Shown here: positions 35,240-45,114 of the stretch, one piece after another
Numbering within the stretch: position 1 is the first letter of the stretch
How the letters are laid out: the number at the start of each line of letters is the position of its first letter
DNA from: Castanea sativa
Taxonomy: Eukaryota; Streptophyta; Magnoliopsida; Fagales; Fagaceae
DNA: 64,000 nucleotides
Assembly (NCBI RefSeq): GCF_040712315.1
Contig: NC_134014.1
Location: 41,467,634 to 41,531,633 of the forward strand
Reading direction: 5' to 3'
Made by a program: the position numbers and the translations under genes
The notes under the pieces: generated by a model
The model's database searches: none
Seen by the model: only the letters and a program-made list of their open reading frames with translations
What the model was told of the DNA's origin: nothing

Positions 35240-35280
<41 letters not shown>
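35240..35280. repeat. (AT)n microsatellite
   Basis: About 20 AT units, preceded by three short TTCACACAT/CACATCACAA-type words at 35180-35238. Confidence 0.95.
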
Positions 35281-35282
<2 letters not shown>

Positions 35283-35735
35283 ATGTGATATGGATAATTT
35301 TTTTTTTTTAATTTATAGGAACATGTGGTAGCTATGGTTGTATACATGGAGTAGTGGGAAGTTTACTTTATGTTGGGTAGGAACATTGTATCTATCTACT
35401 ATGTAGTGGGGAGTTTTTACACGGTAGGGTTTATTGTTTTTAATTTTGGTCAATTTACGGTTTTAACCTCATTTCTTATATTTTAGGAATAAGGATAAGT
35501 CAATTAAATTATGGATATATTTTGCAAGTAAAAAAAATAATAACTAACTTATAAAACCCTCTTAATATATAGAAAAAACTCTTTTAAAAATAAATAGTTA
35601 TTCCCTAGTATGACAAGATTTTTCATCGAATACTAAACATGCCTTTTCCAACCATAAAAATAAAAAAATTGGTTCGGTTCACTATTTGTTTTATTGGAAT
35701 ATAAATGGTGGATATTTGACACTAATAGTAAAATA

Positions 35736-35770
35736 CTAGTCGTTAATCTGTGTAATGTATGAGAACCTAC
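35736..35770 (-). mobile_element. Helitron-like 3' end, minus strand
   Basis: Minus strand: TCTCATACATTACACAGAT, then TAACGACTAG with T following. CTAG plus T and a weak upstream hairpin fit a Helitron terminus related to the one at 28450. The 5' end was not located; the tandem repeats at 35925-36368 would lie inside such an element. Confidence 0.4.
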
Positions 35771-35924
35771 CTATTTGTGAGGTAGACTAAAATAATTTTA
35801 TAAAATATTAAATTGATTAAGAAACTACATCATTGCATGATTTGCTCTTGTAAGACTTCAATTTATATTACAATTTGATATATAAGTCATTGCTTGAATG
35901 TGCAATAAGTTAAAAAAAGATATT

Positions 35925-36368
35925 AAAACTTTTGAAAGACTAAAAATATTAAAAAATTAGATGATTTACTGCTTATAAATTATTGAAACAAATATATATA
36001 TATATATGACTAAACAATAGAAAAATATAAGAGAAAGATAAGTTACATTCAAAAAAATAATTCATGGTTATACCTATTGAAAGAAATCAAAAGATTTAGA
36101 GCCTATAAATTATAGATAATATGTATGTGCGAGCGCGCGTGCGAGTGCGTGTGTGCTTGTGACCACACAACATATAAATATAAGAGAAAGATGTGTTACC
36201 ATCAAAAGAATAATTTAAATGTTAAAACTTTTGAAAGACCAACAAATATTAAAGAATCATAAGATTTACTTTCTATAAATTTTTGAAACAAAACAAAATG
36301 TATATAATTACATAGTAGAGAAATATAAAAGAAAAATTGATTACCTTCAAAGGAATAACACATGGTAT
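35925..36368. repeat. Imperfect tandem repeat of about 149 bp, three units
   Basis: Units beginning near 35928, 36078 and 36226 share AAACTTTTGAAAGAC, TCTATAAATT..TTGAAACAAA, a TATATA stretch, AAATATAAGAGAAAGAT and a TTAC.TTCAAA.GAATAA block. The middle unit carries a G/C-alternating stretch (GTGCGAGCGCGCGTGCGAG at about 36126-36145) that is absent from the others. Confidence 0.75.
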
Positions 36369-37289
36369 AGTGATTGAAATTTGCTAAACATGTTCAAATA
36401 TTGCAAAAACTAACACAAATTCAGATGTTAGAACTTCTAAAATTTCAAAAAAGATATATAATTAAAGAATAAGTTATTGAAATGATTCAAAAAAAATATA
36501 CGACTATTCAAAAGAGAAATATAAGACTAAGAAAAAAGTACACGAACCCATAAAATAATAAATTTTAAATTTTAACAGGTCTAAACTTTAAATGATGAAA
36601 AAAAAATCATATATAGTCACAGACATATGGTTTGGTGGTTCATGTACAAAAATCACTTTTTAAAAAATACATGAAAAACCATAAAATACATTTTTTTTAA
36701 CAAAGTAGAGGAGAGGAAAATAATAGAAGAAGAGCTCATACCTTTACTCAGCTTTAAAAAAAAAATTTGGGGTTTGCACTATTTTTATAATGTTCATGAT
36801 TAACCTTGCAAATTTGGAGATAAATTATCAACATTTGAATTTGAGTTTAAGTCAGACTTGTTAGAGAGATAGAGTTTCATTCCTTGTTAAGTTTGGACTT
36901 TGGTGGCTGTTGAGGTCAAAAATTAATCTTCCTTGGGTTGAAGTTGATATTGTTAATTAAAAAAAGTTGAATAATTTTATTTTAAAAAAATGATAATGAT
37001 GTGGCAAGTTCTGGAGAGGTCAATAAAAACCAAATGCTTCGGTTATATATATATATATATAACATCTTTTTTTTCTTTTAATTTTTTGAGGAAAATAGTA
37101 TTTATAATTTTATATTTTTTTTATATAAAAAAAATCTTAGGTTAATGTCCTAGTTCAATGTATCTAGTCATCACCTAAAATTTCAATTTTACCACTAAAA
37201 TCGAGTAGATTTTGTGCTTACTCTTGATTGACTCCAGCTTTTATATCCCACTATGCCCTTCATCTTCACAGTTGGTTCCTCACATATGC
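36369..37289. other. AT-rich spacer
   Basis: It includes an (AT)n run at about 37043-37061 and homopolymer runs. No gene or paired termini seen. Confidence 0.5.
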
Positions 37290-37478
37290 AACTTGTGGAA
37301 AAATTATAAGATCTTTATGGTAGATAAGTAATATGGTCCATCATTCCACTAAAAGATTTTTACTTATTTAAACAGAAACTAATTACCGATTCAGTAATTT
37401 TAAATAAATGAGAGTTCTTTAATGGAATGGTGAACAAATGATGTTGTCCATCAGAGAACTGTATAATTTCTCCAAGTT
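37290..37478. mobile_element. Palindromic MITE-like element (about 189 bp)
   Basis: The left half starts AACTTGTGGAAAAATTATAA and the reverse complement of the right half starts AACTTGGAGAAATTATACAG. The two arms stay alignable over about 85 bp to TTATTTAAA near the centre. The inverted arms make up nearly the whole segment. No target duplication could be fixed. Confidence 0.55.
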
Positions 37479-38391
37479 GTGGGAAACATAGTTAAAACAA
37501 GGTTCAAATTGATGGTTTAGAAGTAAACTAGCTTTTTGGTTGAAGCAACTAACAAATAGGCATGTGTCAAATTAAGTTATGGATCTAGATATTCTTACTT
37601 GGAATGTTAAAATAGTTCGAGTCAAATCTTATTAATACAATGTGAATTAGCTTAGCCCTTTTTTTTTTGGGGGGAAAGTTAACATCCAAATCTTTTTTGT
37701 TACATACGCGAAATACATATATATATGAAGAAAGTAAAGAAGGTACTGCTACAAAATGATGCAATCATGAAGGATGAAACTGCTATGAAATCTCTTATTT
37801 TTCATCTCAAACTCTTATTTTTATATTTTAAATAACTTTACACACTTTTTTATACACTTTTTTACACACACGTATTTTAAATAATTACAAAAATCTCATC
37901 TCAAACTGCTTTATCAAACCTCTTAAAATAACTTAAATTTCCAGCTGGAAACCAGAGTGCATACACCTGTCAGAATGTAATAACAAGAATTGGTGCCACT
38001 TACGGCATTCACATTAATTTGTTATTACAACCTTTCCCACCGTCCCCCCTTCGTGATTCTTATGATCTCTTTTTTAAATTTTTTTGGTTGCAAAACCCGT
38101 GAAGAGAAAAGCTGTTATATCTTCTTGGACCGGTGTGATCACTGACTGAGCACCAGAGATTGCTTTTTCTGGCATGCACAATCATAAACCATATCTGGTG
38201 TCACTTGTACTTGCTTTTGCCACTTCATTTATTAAATTTATCCATGTTTGGACTTTTTGTCATCTTTCACTTGCCATGATATAGTTTGTAATTGGATTAT
38301 ATGAGCGTGTATTATATACTCCCTACTATATTTAATCTAGCTATATCAAAGATATTGAAGATGAGTTTTAATTGTGATTTTCTTTTTTCGC
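37479..38391. other. AT-rich spacer
   Basis: No gene, no clear mobile element; short open stretches only. Confidence 0.5.
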
Positions 38392-38943
38392 AATAATTAA
38401 TGTTCTATTATTGTTTTATTGTTATACATTTAAGCTTTATAAAGTATTGGTATTAGAACAATGTGTGTTAGTAGAATACTTTTACGATCCCATTATACAT
38501 CACTTCTTTCTTTTATAAAGCAATAAAAAAAAAAATTGTTGTTAGTAGAATATTCCGATAGAACGCACTGGATTTTTATTCCTAAATAAAGTCTTTCACC
38601 TAAAATAGATATTCACTCTTATCATTTTATTGATGTAGAACCCTAACGCTAATACATTTGCAGTGTATAAAGTAATTCTAAGACCACAATTTTTTGCGAC
38701 ACAACTATGATATAACATGCAATGAGTAGTTGCATATTACAATTAGAAACATTAGAATTGTAACAAAGTTATGACACAAGAAGTTATGACCTTAGAATTA
38801 GACTAGTATATATGCATTACACGTGCACTAAATACCCAAAATGGTAGTAGTAGAAAGTCACAATCGCAAAACCGAGTATGGTACAAAAATCCAAACTGGG
38901 ACCGCCTAATACAAGGGGAAAGAAATCAAGAGGTGCTTATAGC
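38392..38943 (+). repeat. Direct repeat, copy 1 (552 bp)
   Basis: It starts AATAATTAATGTTCTATTA and ends GAGGTGCTTATAGC, and is collinear with copy 2 at 39546-40142 (shared blocks GATCCCATTATACAT, AAAGTCTTTCACCTAAAA, TATTGATGTA.AACC, GGGGAAAGAAA). The ends do not start TG or end CA, so it is not an obvious LTR. Confidence 0.8.
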
Positions 38944-39545
38944 AATATACCAAAATAAGTCTATTACATCAAATGTTAATAAAACAAAATTAGTATATCA
39001 GTATTATACACAATATTACATCTACAAGTTAAAATTTGTTGTAATAGTAACTTAAGAGTGGTATATTATTGCATTAACAATAATCAATTGCAATAACTTA
39101 TAATTATCAGTTACAATATAAGCTTTAATACCTTATGGCATTAGAGAAATTTAATGCAATAACTTAAAATGACGAAATTTTTGCAATAATTTGATACAAA
39201 TTATTTATGCAATCTATTACAACAAAAATTTCAAAGTGATATTTTATTGCAACAAAGATATCATATTTGATATTAATTATTTTACAATTTATTGCAACAA
39301 CAAACATGAAGCAAAGATATCATTGCAATAACTTGATATTAATTATTTTATAACCTATTGTAATGACAAACATGAAGTAATTATTTATTTTTATCAATTA
39401 TTTACAATCTATTACAATAAGATTTGTAAAATTATAGCTTTTATTACAAGATATTTGAAGCATTAAATTGTTTATTGTAATAACATATATACATCATTGC
39501 ATCAAAGTTGTCTTTAAAATATCTAGAATTTATTGTAACGAAATT
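38944..39545. repeat. Degenerate TTGCAATAA-rich spacer between the direct repeats
   Basis: The words TTGCAATAAC, ATTGCAACAA, TCTATTACAA and GATATTAATTATTTTA recur irregularly. One sub-block, GCAAAGATATCAT..TTGATATTAATTATTTTA, is present twice (about 39254-39290 and 39311-39350). AT-rich, non-coding. Confidence 0.65.
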
Positions 39546-40142
39546 AATAATTAATGTTCTATTACTGTTTTATTCTTAAACATTTACGCTCTATAAACCA
39601 TCGGTATTAGAACAATATGAGTTAGTAGAATACTCATATGATCCCATTATACATAACTTCTTTCTTTTATAAAGTAATAGAAAACAATACTTTATTTTAT
39701 AGAGTAATAGAAAACAATACTGTAGTTAGTAGAACACTCGATGGGACGCATTGGATTCTTATTCCAAAAAAAGTCTTTCACCTAAAAGAGATATTCAGTC
39801 CTATTGTTTTATTGATGTAAAACCTTCATACTAATACATTCATACTATAGAGTAATTTTAAGACTACAATCTTTTGTAACACAACTCTCTGAAGTAGCAT
39901 AGAGTAAATAACTGCGTATCACAATTAATAACATTAGAGTTGTGACATAAAAGCTATGGTCTTAGAATTAGAGCATCATATATGCATTACGACACCAGTA
40001 GGAAGTCACAATTGCAGGACCTCTTTGTATGGTACAAAAATACCAGTAGGAAGTCACAATCGCAGGACCTCTTTGTATGGTACAAAAATCCAAATCAAGA
40101 CCACCTAATACGAGGGGAAAGAAAACGAGAGGTGCTTATAGC
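39546..40142 (+). repeat. Direct repeat, copy 2 (597 bp) with internal tandem duplications
   Basis: Collinear with copy 1 but longer because of two internal duplications: a 30-bp unit (AGTAATAGAAAACAATACT, at about 39665 and 39695) and a 48-bp unit (ACCAGTAGGAAGTCACAAT, at 39994 and 40042). Copy 1 has a single version of each, so these arose after the large duplication. Confidence 0.8.
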
Positions 40143-41001
40143 GGAAAAGACGAGGAAGAAAGGGAAAAAAAAAAACCCCACTCACTCCACTTGAAAATGC
40201 AAAACCCAGCGCACAGCAAAAAACAAGTAGTCTCCCATCAAAATTTTCAATCGGATAAAAAGTAGCCGAAGGAATCCCCCAACACCACCGAGGTTCATTC
40301 ACAAAAGTATCCCATTATTATATTTATTATTTTCGTTGTAGTTCTGTAAATGTATATGTTTAATTAAGGGACAAATTTACCCAGTCCCCTAAGTCAAAAT
40401 CAAAAATTGTGATTCTCTCATCCACTACCTCCTTACCCTTAATTAGAAAGATATTATAAGAACCCGATAAATCAAATAGGATAAGGTAAGGTCCCTCACA
40501 GCATATCAGCATATAATCCAGGACAAATAAAACACGTCCTGGCCAAAAAGTTCCGTTGAAAAGATTTTCTACATGCACAGGATATTCCCAAAGAAAGACA
40601 CATGATTTCTCATCCCCATTAGAGAACCCTTCTTTTAGATTTTTAGAATAACTAAAAGCAAAGGCTCAAAAGATATACCAACGCAACCCCACATGAAATT
40701 AAGCCTGCGTTTTGATCGAAGAGGATCTAAAAAGCCACATCCATTTACAAAAAAAAAAAAAAAAAAAAAAGCTCTTACCGTGAAGGCTAGGCATGAACCC
40801 AAAAAAAAAAAAAAAATCCTGAATATTCCCTTATTTACAACAAAAACCCATACCTTCTTCATTCTCTCTTTTTCCATCCCTTAATCCTTACCCTACAAAA
40901 AACAAACCCCCTTTTTTTTTTTGGTAGTGTTTTTGTTTTTGTTTTTTTCTCCTAGCTCACTATTTTCTGTGCTATTGGTTTTGTTTTAACTAGGATTAGA
41001 T
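40143..41001. other. Spacer and 3' flank of the HLS1 gene
   Basis: A-runs lie at about 40750-40770 and 40800-40816, otherwise mixed sequence. The 3' UTR of the minus-strand HLS1 gene should occupy the part just below 41001. The open frames at 40105-40302 and 40360-40578 have no recognisable motif. Confidence 0.45.
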
Positions 41002-42449
41002 TTAGACCTCTCTGGGGTCGACAAAAATGGACAATCCAGGTGGAGATTTGGTCCAGTCACCGACAGAGCCGTCACTATAGTCCTCCCCAAGCCTCTTGAT
41101 ACACCATAAATCCTCATCACACGATAGCCATTTCCAGTGAGGTATTCCAGATTTTAACGGTTCACGATTCGAGACCTCCGTGGCCACCACACCACACCCA
41201 AGTTCTTTAGCCAGGTTGTGAGCGTGTGCGCACAGCACTGTCACCATTTTCCCTGCGCTTCGGCCTTCACCCCCAAGCCCATACAAAAAATGACCCCCAA
41301 ACGGCCTAAACAGCTCCGGCACCGACGGTAGCTTCAAAAACGGCAACGCCCTGTCCACGATCCGTGTCGTTTTGGCAAGAGCACGCGCCGCCAGCGACGC
41401 GCCTCGTACTTCCAGCGTAAACACCTCCTTACAGTTCCAAACACTGACCACCGCCCACGACTCAGGCGGGTCGGACAGAAACCGATCCGACCCGGGCCAC
41501 GTGTCCGCGCTGTAACTCCCACGTGGCACGGCCAGAAACGTACCGAGACTCAGCCTGTTGTTGAGCACCGAGTCAATGTCGCGCGGGAAAAACTCGGTGG
41601 TGGAGAATCGCTTCCGGTAGAGTGACTCGGCGTCGGAGGGACTGAGTCTCATAACGGTGACTTTGTCAGAGAGCCCGAGTCGGTGAGCGAACACAGGGTT
41701 GACGAGGATCGAAGGTGTACGGAACTTGGAGTAGCCGCATTTGTCGGTGAACAACTTAACCGAAGCTAGGTTGTCATTTTCGGTAGCCATGTACGAATAT
41801 TCAGCGCCATTTTCTCCAAACCACTTCTCCATTTGACGCACCAGCTTTAACCCTATTCCCATTCTCCTAAACCACGCACAAACACAAACACAAACACAAA
41901 CACAAACAAAACATAAAAACAAATCAGTTGAAATTATTTAATGAATCCCATTATTATATTCCCATAACGAAATATAAATATATTTTAACACCCAATAATT
42001 GGAGGGGCATGTTTTTTTTCTTTCAATAAAGGTGGTTATGACTTTATGATAGTAGAACTAGTGGGTCAATTTCCATGGACCCATTTTTGTAAAAATCTAA
42101 GTAGTTTTTATTTATTTATTTTTTTTTTAAGTTGAAATTTTTACCGGTGAGAGGGAGAGACTCGAAGGCCTAAGATGTAGGCAAGTTTGGTGTAAACAGG
42201 TACGGGTTTGATAAGTTCATTGGTGTTGTTGTTGGTGTTGATTTTTCCATTTCTGGAGAGCTTTTTGCCACATGTAACGGTTTTGATGCAACCTCTTATT
42301 AACCCGACTATCTCTTTCTCTTTGGCCGTCTCAGCTACCTGTTTCAAATACAAAGATAAATACTCAGTATAAAGTGATATTTATTTTCTTTCTTTCTATG
42401 TTTTCGGGTTAAGGAAAACCCGAAAAGCAACAAGCTTTTACGGTTATGT

Positions 42450-42488
<39 letters not shown>

Positions 42489-42759
42489 CTTCTGAAAAGT
42501 TTTTTCTTTTTTTTTTTGGAGGAGAAAAGGACAAAGAGAGTTTTGGGACATAAAGAGGAGTAAATGTGTATTTAGTATTTACCAGCATGAGGAAAGCAGG
42601 AGAGTGGCGGACCCGGGAAATAGGGTCACCATGGAGGTCGGTGAAGAGTGAGATCTTGCCACTGTTTCCCACTTCACATCTCCTTTCTAAATCTTCGACT
42701 TCTAAAAGGTCTTTCTTCAGGTCCAACTCTCTCACAACTATCACACCCTCTGCTTCCAT
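41002..42759 (-). CDS. HLS1: HOOKLESS1-like GNAT N-acetyltransferase
   Basis: Three exons on the minus strand: 42759-42583, 42338-42145 and 41866-41002. Introns of 244 and 278 nt are GT-AG, and the phases join to 411 residues, close to the roughly 400 of Arabidopsis HLS1. Exon 1 gives VVRELDLKKDLLEVEDLERR and ISLFTDLHGDPISRVRHSPA; exon 2 gives KEIVGLIRGCIKTVTCGKKL and YTKLAYILGLRVSPSHR. The acetyl-CoA loop R-R-M-G-I-G is formed across the exon 2/3 junction (residues 124-129). Exon 3 continues with GAEYSYMATENDN, CGYSKFRTPSILVNPV, FSTTEFFPRDIDSVLNN, a PPESWAVVSVWNCKE block, and ends KSPPGLSIFVDPREV. HLS1 acts in the nucleus and is needed for differential growth in the apical hook, linking ethylene, light and auxin response. 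HLS1 versus a close HLH paralogue cannot be separated by eye. No damage seen. Confidence 0.94.
41880..41907. repeat. (CAAACA)n microsatellite in HLS1 intron 2
   Basis: Four to five ACACAA/CAAACA units lie just upstream of the intron 2 acceptor; on the transcript strand this is a TGTGTT run that forms the pyrimidine-rich tract. It also produces a Cys-Val run if the intron is read as coding. Confidence 0.85.
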
Positions 42760-42967
42760 AATATCTCTCTCTTTCTTTTTCTCTCTCTCTCTCTTTATAT
42801 TTATGGAACAGTAGAAGTGGCACAACTAACTAAGCAAAGCGAAGCAAAGCAAACCCCACAAGGAAAAAGAAAGCAGAAATTTAAAGAGAGGAGAGACTGT
42901 ATCGAAACCTTTGTTGTAGGGTGATTGAGCTATATGAGTAAGCAAAAAGCACGAAGAGAAGGGTAAG

Positions 42968-42976
42968 TTTATATAG
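42968..42976 (-). promoter_or_regulatory. TATA box of the HLS1 gene
   Basis: CTATATAAAC on the minus strand, about 210 bp upstream of the start codon at 42759. Transcription would start near 42940, leaving a leader of about 180 nt that contains CT-rich stretches (near 42774-42796). The spacing suits a plant Pol II gene; this is sequence inference only. Confidence 0.6.
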
Positions 42977-43976
42977 GCGAAAGTAGGATGGGGTAAAGGA
43001 AGTTATGGGAGAAAGGGGAGGGTTAAAAATCGCAGCTTTTTCAAGGCTAACTAGCTATAATACCTTGAATTAACGTGTCTGATAAGCAAGCAAAGACAAA
43101 AATAAACGAGGCCACAGCTCATAAAAATTTTCAGTAACTCTTAAATACCTGATTTGGTTGCTCTTATACCCAAAAACATAAAAAAAAAGAACAGTATGGG
43201 GCCGTTAGAGCCTAGGTAGTGAGTATTTAGTTCATCATTGCAGAGCTACAATTGTTCTGCAACGGGTGCCTTTAAATACCTGATTTTTGGGCTTCTCTAA
43301 ACACCAGAATCCTCCTCCACTTTACTTTTTCCTCACTTTTTTTTTCTCTCTTTATTTATTTCAGTGCTTTTTTGTGTCTCTATCTTTTCCTCATATCTGT
43401 CTAACTTTCCGTTTTCTCTCTCTCTCTCTCTCTCTAACAATGATAACAAATTGATAGAAAATAAATAATATAATACATATATGAAATAATCATCATAAAG
43501 AAAAGGGCAAAAAATTAAAAAAAAAAAAGAAAAAAAAAAGGGAAAGAAGAGGAAATGGCGGCTATGGCTGCGCAGACTTGTGGTGGGTGTTAGGCTCTTT
43601 GGTTTTAATCATTTTAGTTCTACGGATGAAGGCGTTGCCATCATGACCCCATTTATAATCATTACCTTTTATTACACTCTCTGCTCATCATCCCCACACA
43701 TGATGACCCATTATTATGATCATCATAAACATGCATAGTGCCATGTGGCATCTTCTTCTTTTTTCCATCCATTGCCTTTTCTATCCCACGAGACGAGAAT
43801 CATGTGCTTTCACTTTTTGCATAAGTATGTCATGTGGTTGAATCTATGGGCTTACATGTAAATCTTTACATGACTCACCATGCACGAAAATTACTGAGGT
43901 AAGGTTAACGGATAAAGTTAAAAAAAAAAAGTAAAAATATTCTATTATTTAGATTACCATTACCAATTCTATTTTA
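42977..43976. other. HLS1 upstream region
   Basis: No other gene seen. A (CT)n run lies at about 43413-43434, an A-run block at 43518-43540, and a CATGATG/CATCATG-rich patch at about 43640-43740. Upstream control of HLS1 probably lies here, but no site can be named. Confidence 0.45.
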
Positions 43977-44154
43977 GAAAATGATATGTCCATAACATTT
44001 TTACAACAAATTATAAGTAGCAGGTTGTTACTAATTGTTATTATTGAGGTAAAAAAGTAATCTTAGTGTTAGGTTTAAGTTTGAACCAGTAACAACTAAC
44101 CACCTATGATTTGTTGTGAAAATATTGTAAAAATATTGTAGATGTAGCACCTCT
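43977..44154. mobile_element. MITE family A, copy 2
   Basis: The left end GAAAATGATATGTCCATAAC and the right end ATTGTAGATGTAGCACCTC pair as in copy 1 at 15010. The centre AAAGTAATCTTAGTGTTAGG is nearly identical to that copy. Near the right end the ATATTGTAAAA word is duplicated. Confidence 0.8.
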
Positions 44155-44429
44155 CTTCTATTTTTGCCTTAATGGAAAATAGAATAGTAACGTGGCGAAA
44201 CCAAAACCATCGGTTTCTGAGAGCAATCTCCCTGAACTTTTGGCCGTTGATTTTCATTGCTGACAACTTATGTACAGCAAAAGCCGGTTTCTCACTTTAG
44301 TACAAGTATAACGCACAACATAACAACAAATTACACAAATTTTGCCATGATTTAAGCAAATTATACAAGTTATAACACTAAGTATAACAACACCACAAAA
44401 ATGGTCTCCTCACATCTTTTTTCAAGTTT

Positions 44430-44771
44430 AGAAGCACCAGTATTAGAGGTATAAATACCCATAGTTACTATTTTAAGAAGCAACAAGCCGAAATCCAGCA
44501 ACATTTGCAGGTGGGTCTCTTCTTGTTTTTTTACCAAGCTCACAAGGATGTAAAAAATATATATTATTTTAATGAGGAAAGAGAAATGGAAGAAAAAAGA
44601 GAGAAATCGAGTTTTTTATATTATTTATTGGTATAGTTTATATTTTTTTATTGAGTTAGATGTAAAAATAGAAACTGTGATGCTGTTTGTAAAATGAAAT
44701 AGTAAAATAAATAAAGTAGGTTTTGAGAATATAAAATAGACACTTTTTTGCATCCCAAGTACTAGTGCTCT
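44430..44771. mobile_element. MITE-like element with the 44.8-kb palindrome inserted at its edge
   Basis: The left end AGAAGCACCAGTATTAGAGG and the reverse complement of the right end AGAGCACTAGTACTTGGGAT can be aligned as terminal inverted repeats. A TTA on the left and a TAA on the right hint at a 3-bp target, but they are not identical, so the superfamily stays open. The right end lies inside the 13-bp sequence that the neighbouring palindrome duplicated. Confidence 0.5.
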
Positions 44772-44773
44772 AA

Positions 44774-45101
44774 ACTAATTGGACTTATCCGCTTTGGGGA
44801 GCCAGTCCCTCACGGTTTCATTTCAGGCGACATGGGAACGTACGGATCTTCACCCTCTGGGGGCTTTACACCGCAGTCCCACATCGGCAAGAAATCCCTC
44901 CCACTCATGGTCCAATTAGTAGTGGTACACTCATGGTCGCTCCAGAAGCTTATAAACCATGAGTGAGAGGGATTTCTTGCCGATGTGGGACTGCGGTGTA
45001 AAGCCCCCAGAGGGTGAAGATCCGTACGTTCCCATGTCGCCTGAAATGAAACTGTGAGGGACTGGCTCCCCAAGGCAGATAAGTCCGATTAGTGTCTTCA
45101 C
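44774..45101. mobile_element. Palindromic element carrying a USE/TATA snRNA-type promoter signature
   Basis: Two inverted arms of about 145 bp (44774-44920 and 44957-45101) are almost perfect complements, from CTTTGGGGAGCCAGTCCCTC to CCCACTCATGG. A 13-bp direct repeat, ACTAGTGCTCTAA, flanks the unit at 44761-44773 and 45102-45114, so it transposed as a whole; the long duplication suggests a Mutator-like foldback. Each arm contains GTCCCACATCG, the plant upstream sequence element of snRNA genes (plus strand 44876-44886, minus strand 44991-44981). It is GC-richer than its surroundings. The minus-strand open frame 44810-45073 runs through the palindrome and is not a gene. Confidence 0.8.
44949..44991 (-). 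promoter_or_regulatory. USE plus TATA at Pol III spacing
   Basis: On the minus strand GTCCCACATCG (44991-44981) is followed after 24 nt by TTTATAAG (44956-44949). In plants USE and TATA separated by about three helical turns define Pol III U6-type promoters, against about four turns for Pol II snRNA genes. The plus-strand arm has the USE but TCCAATTAG where the TATA should be. No snRNA body follows. Confidence 0.55.
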
Positions 45102-45114
45102 ACTAGTGCTCTAA

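Noticed and set aside
34895..36368. CRISPR-like array from regularly spaced repeats
   Set aside because: Units are contiguous tandem repeats without unique spacers, in plant nuclear DNA.
38392..40142. Interpretation of the direct repeats as LTRs of a short TRIM retrotransposon
   Set aside because: Repeat ends are not TG/CA and I see no primer binding site or polypurine tract next to them.
41867..41922. N-terminal extension MFLCFVCVCVC of the HLS1 exon 3 open frame
   Set aside because: It is the translated intron 2 microsatellite and acceptor; homology to HLS1 starts at the AG acceptor and the upstream exons supply the true N-terminus.
44810..45073. 87-codon minus-strand frame with Pro/Trp/Ser content
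   Set aside because: It runs across both arms of a palindrome and has no protein motif; its openness follows from GC composition.
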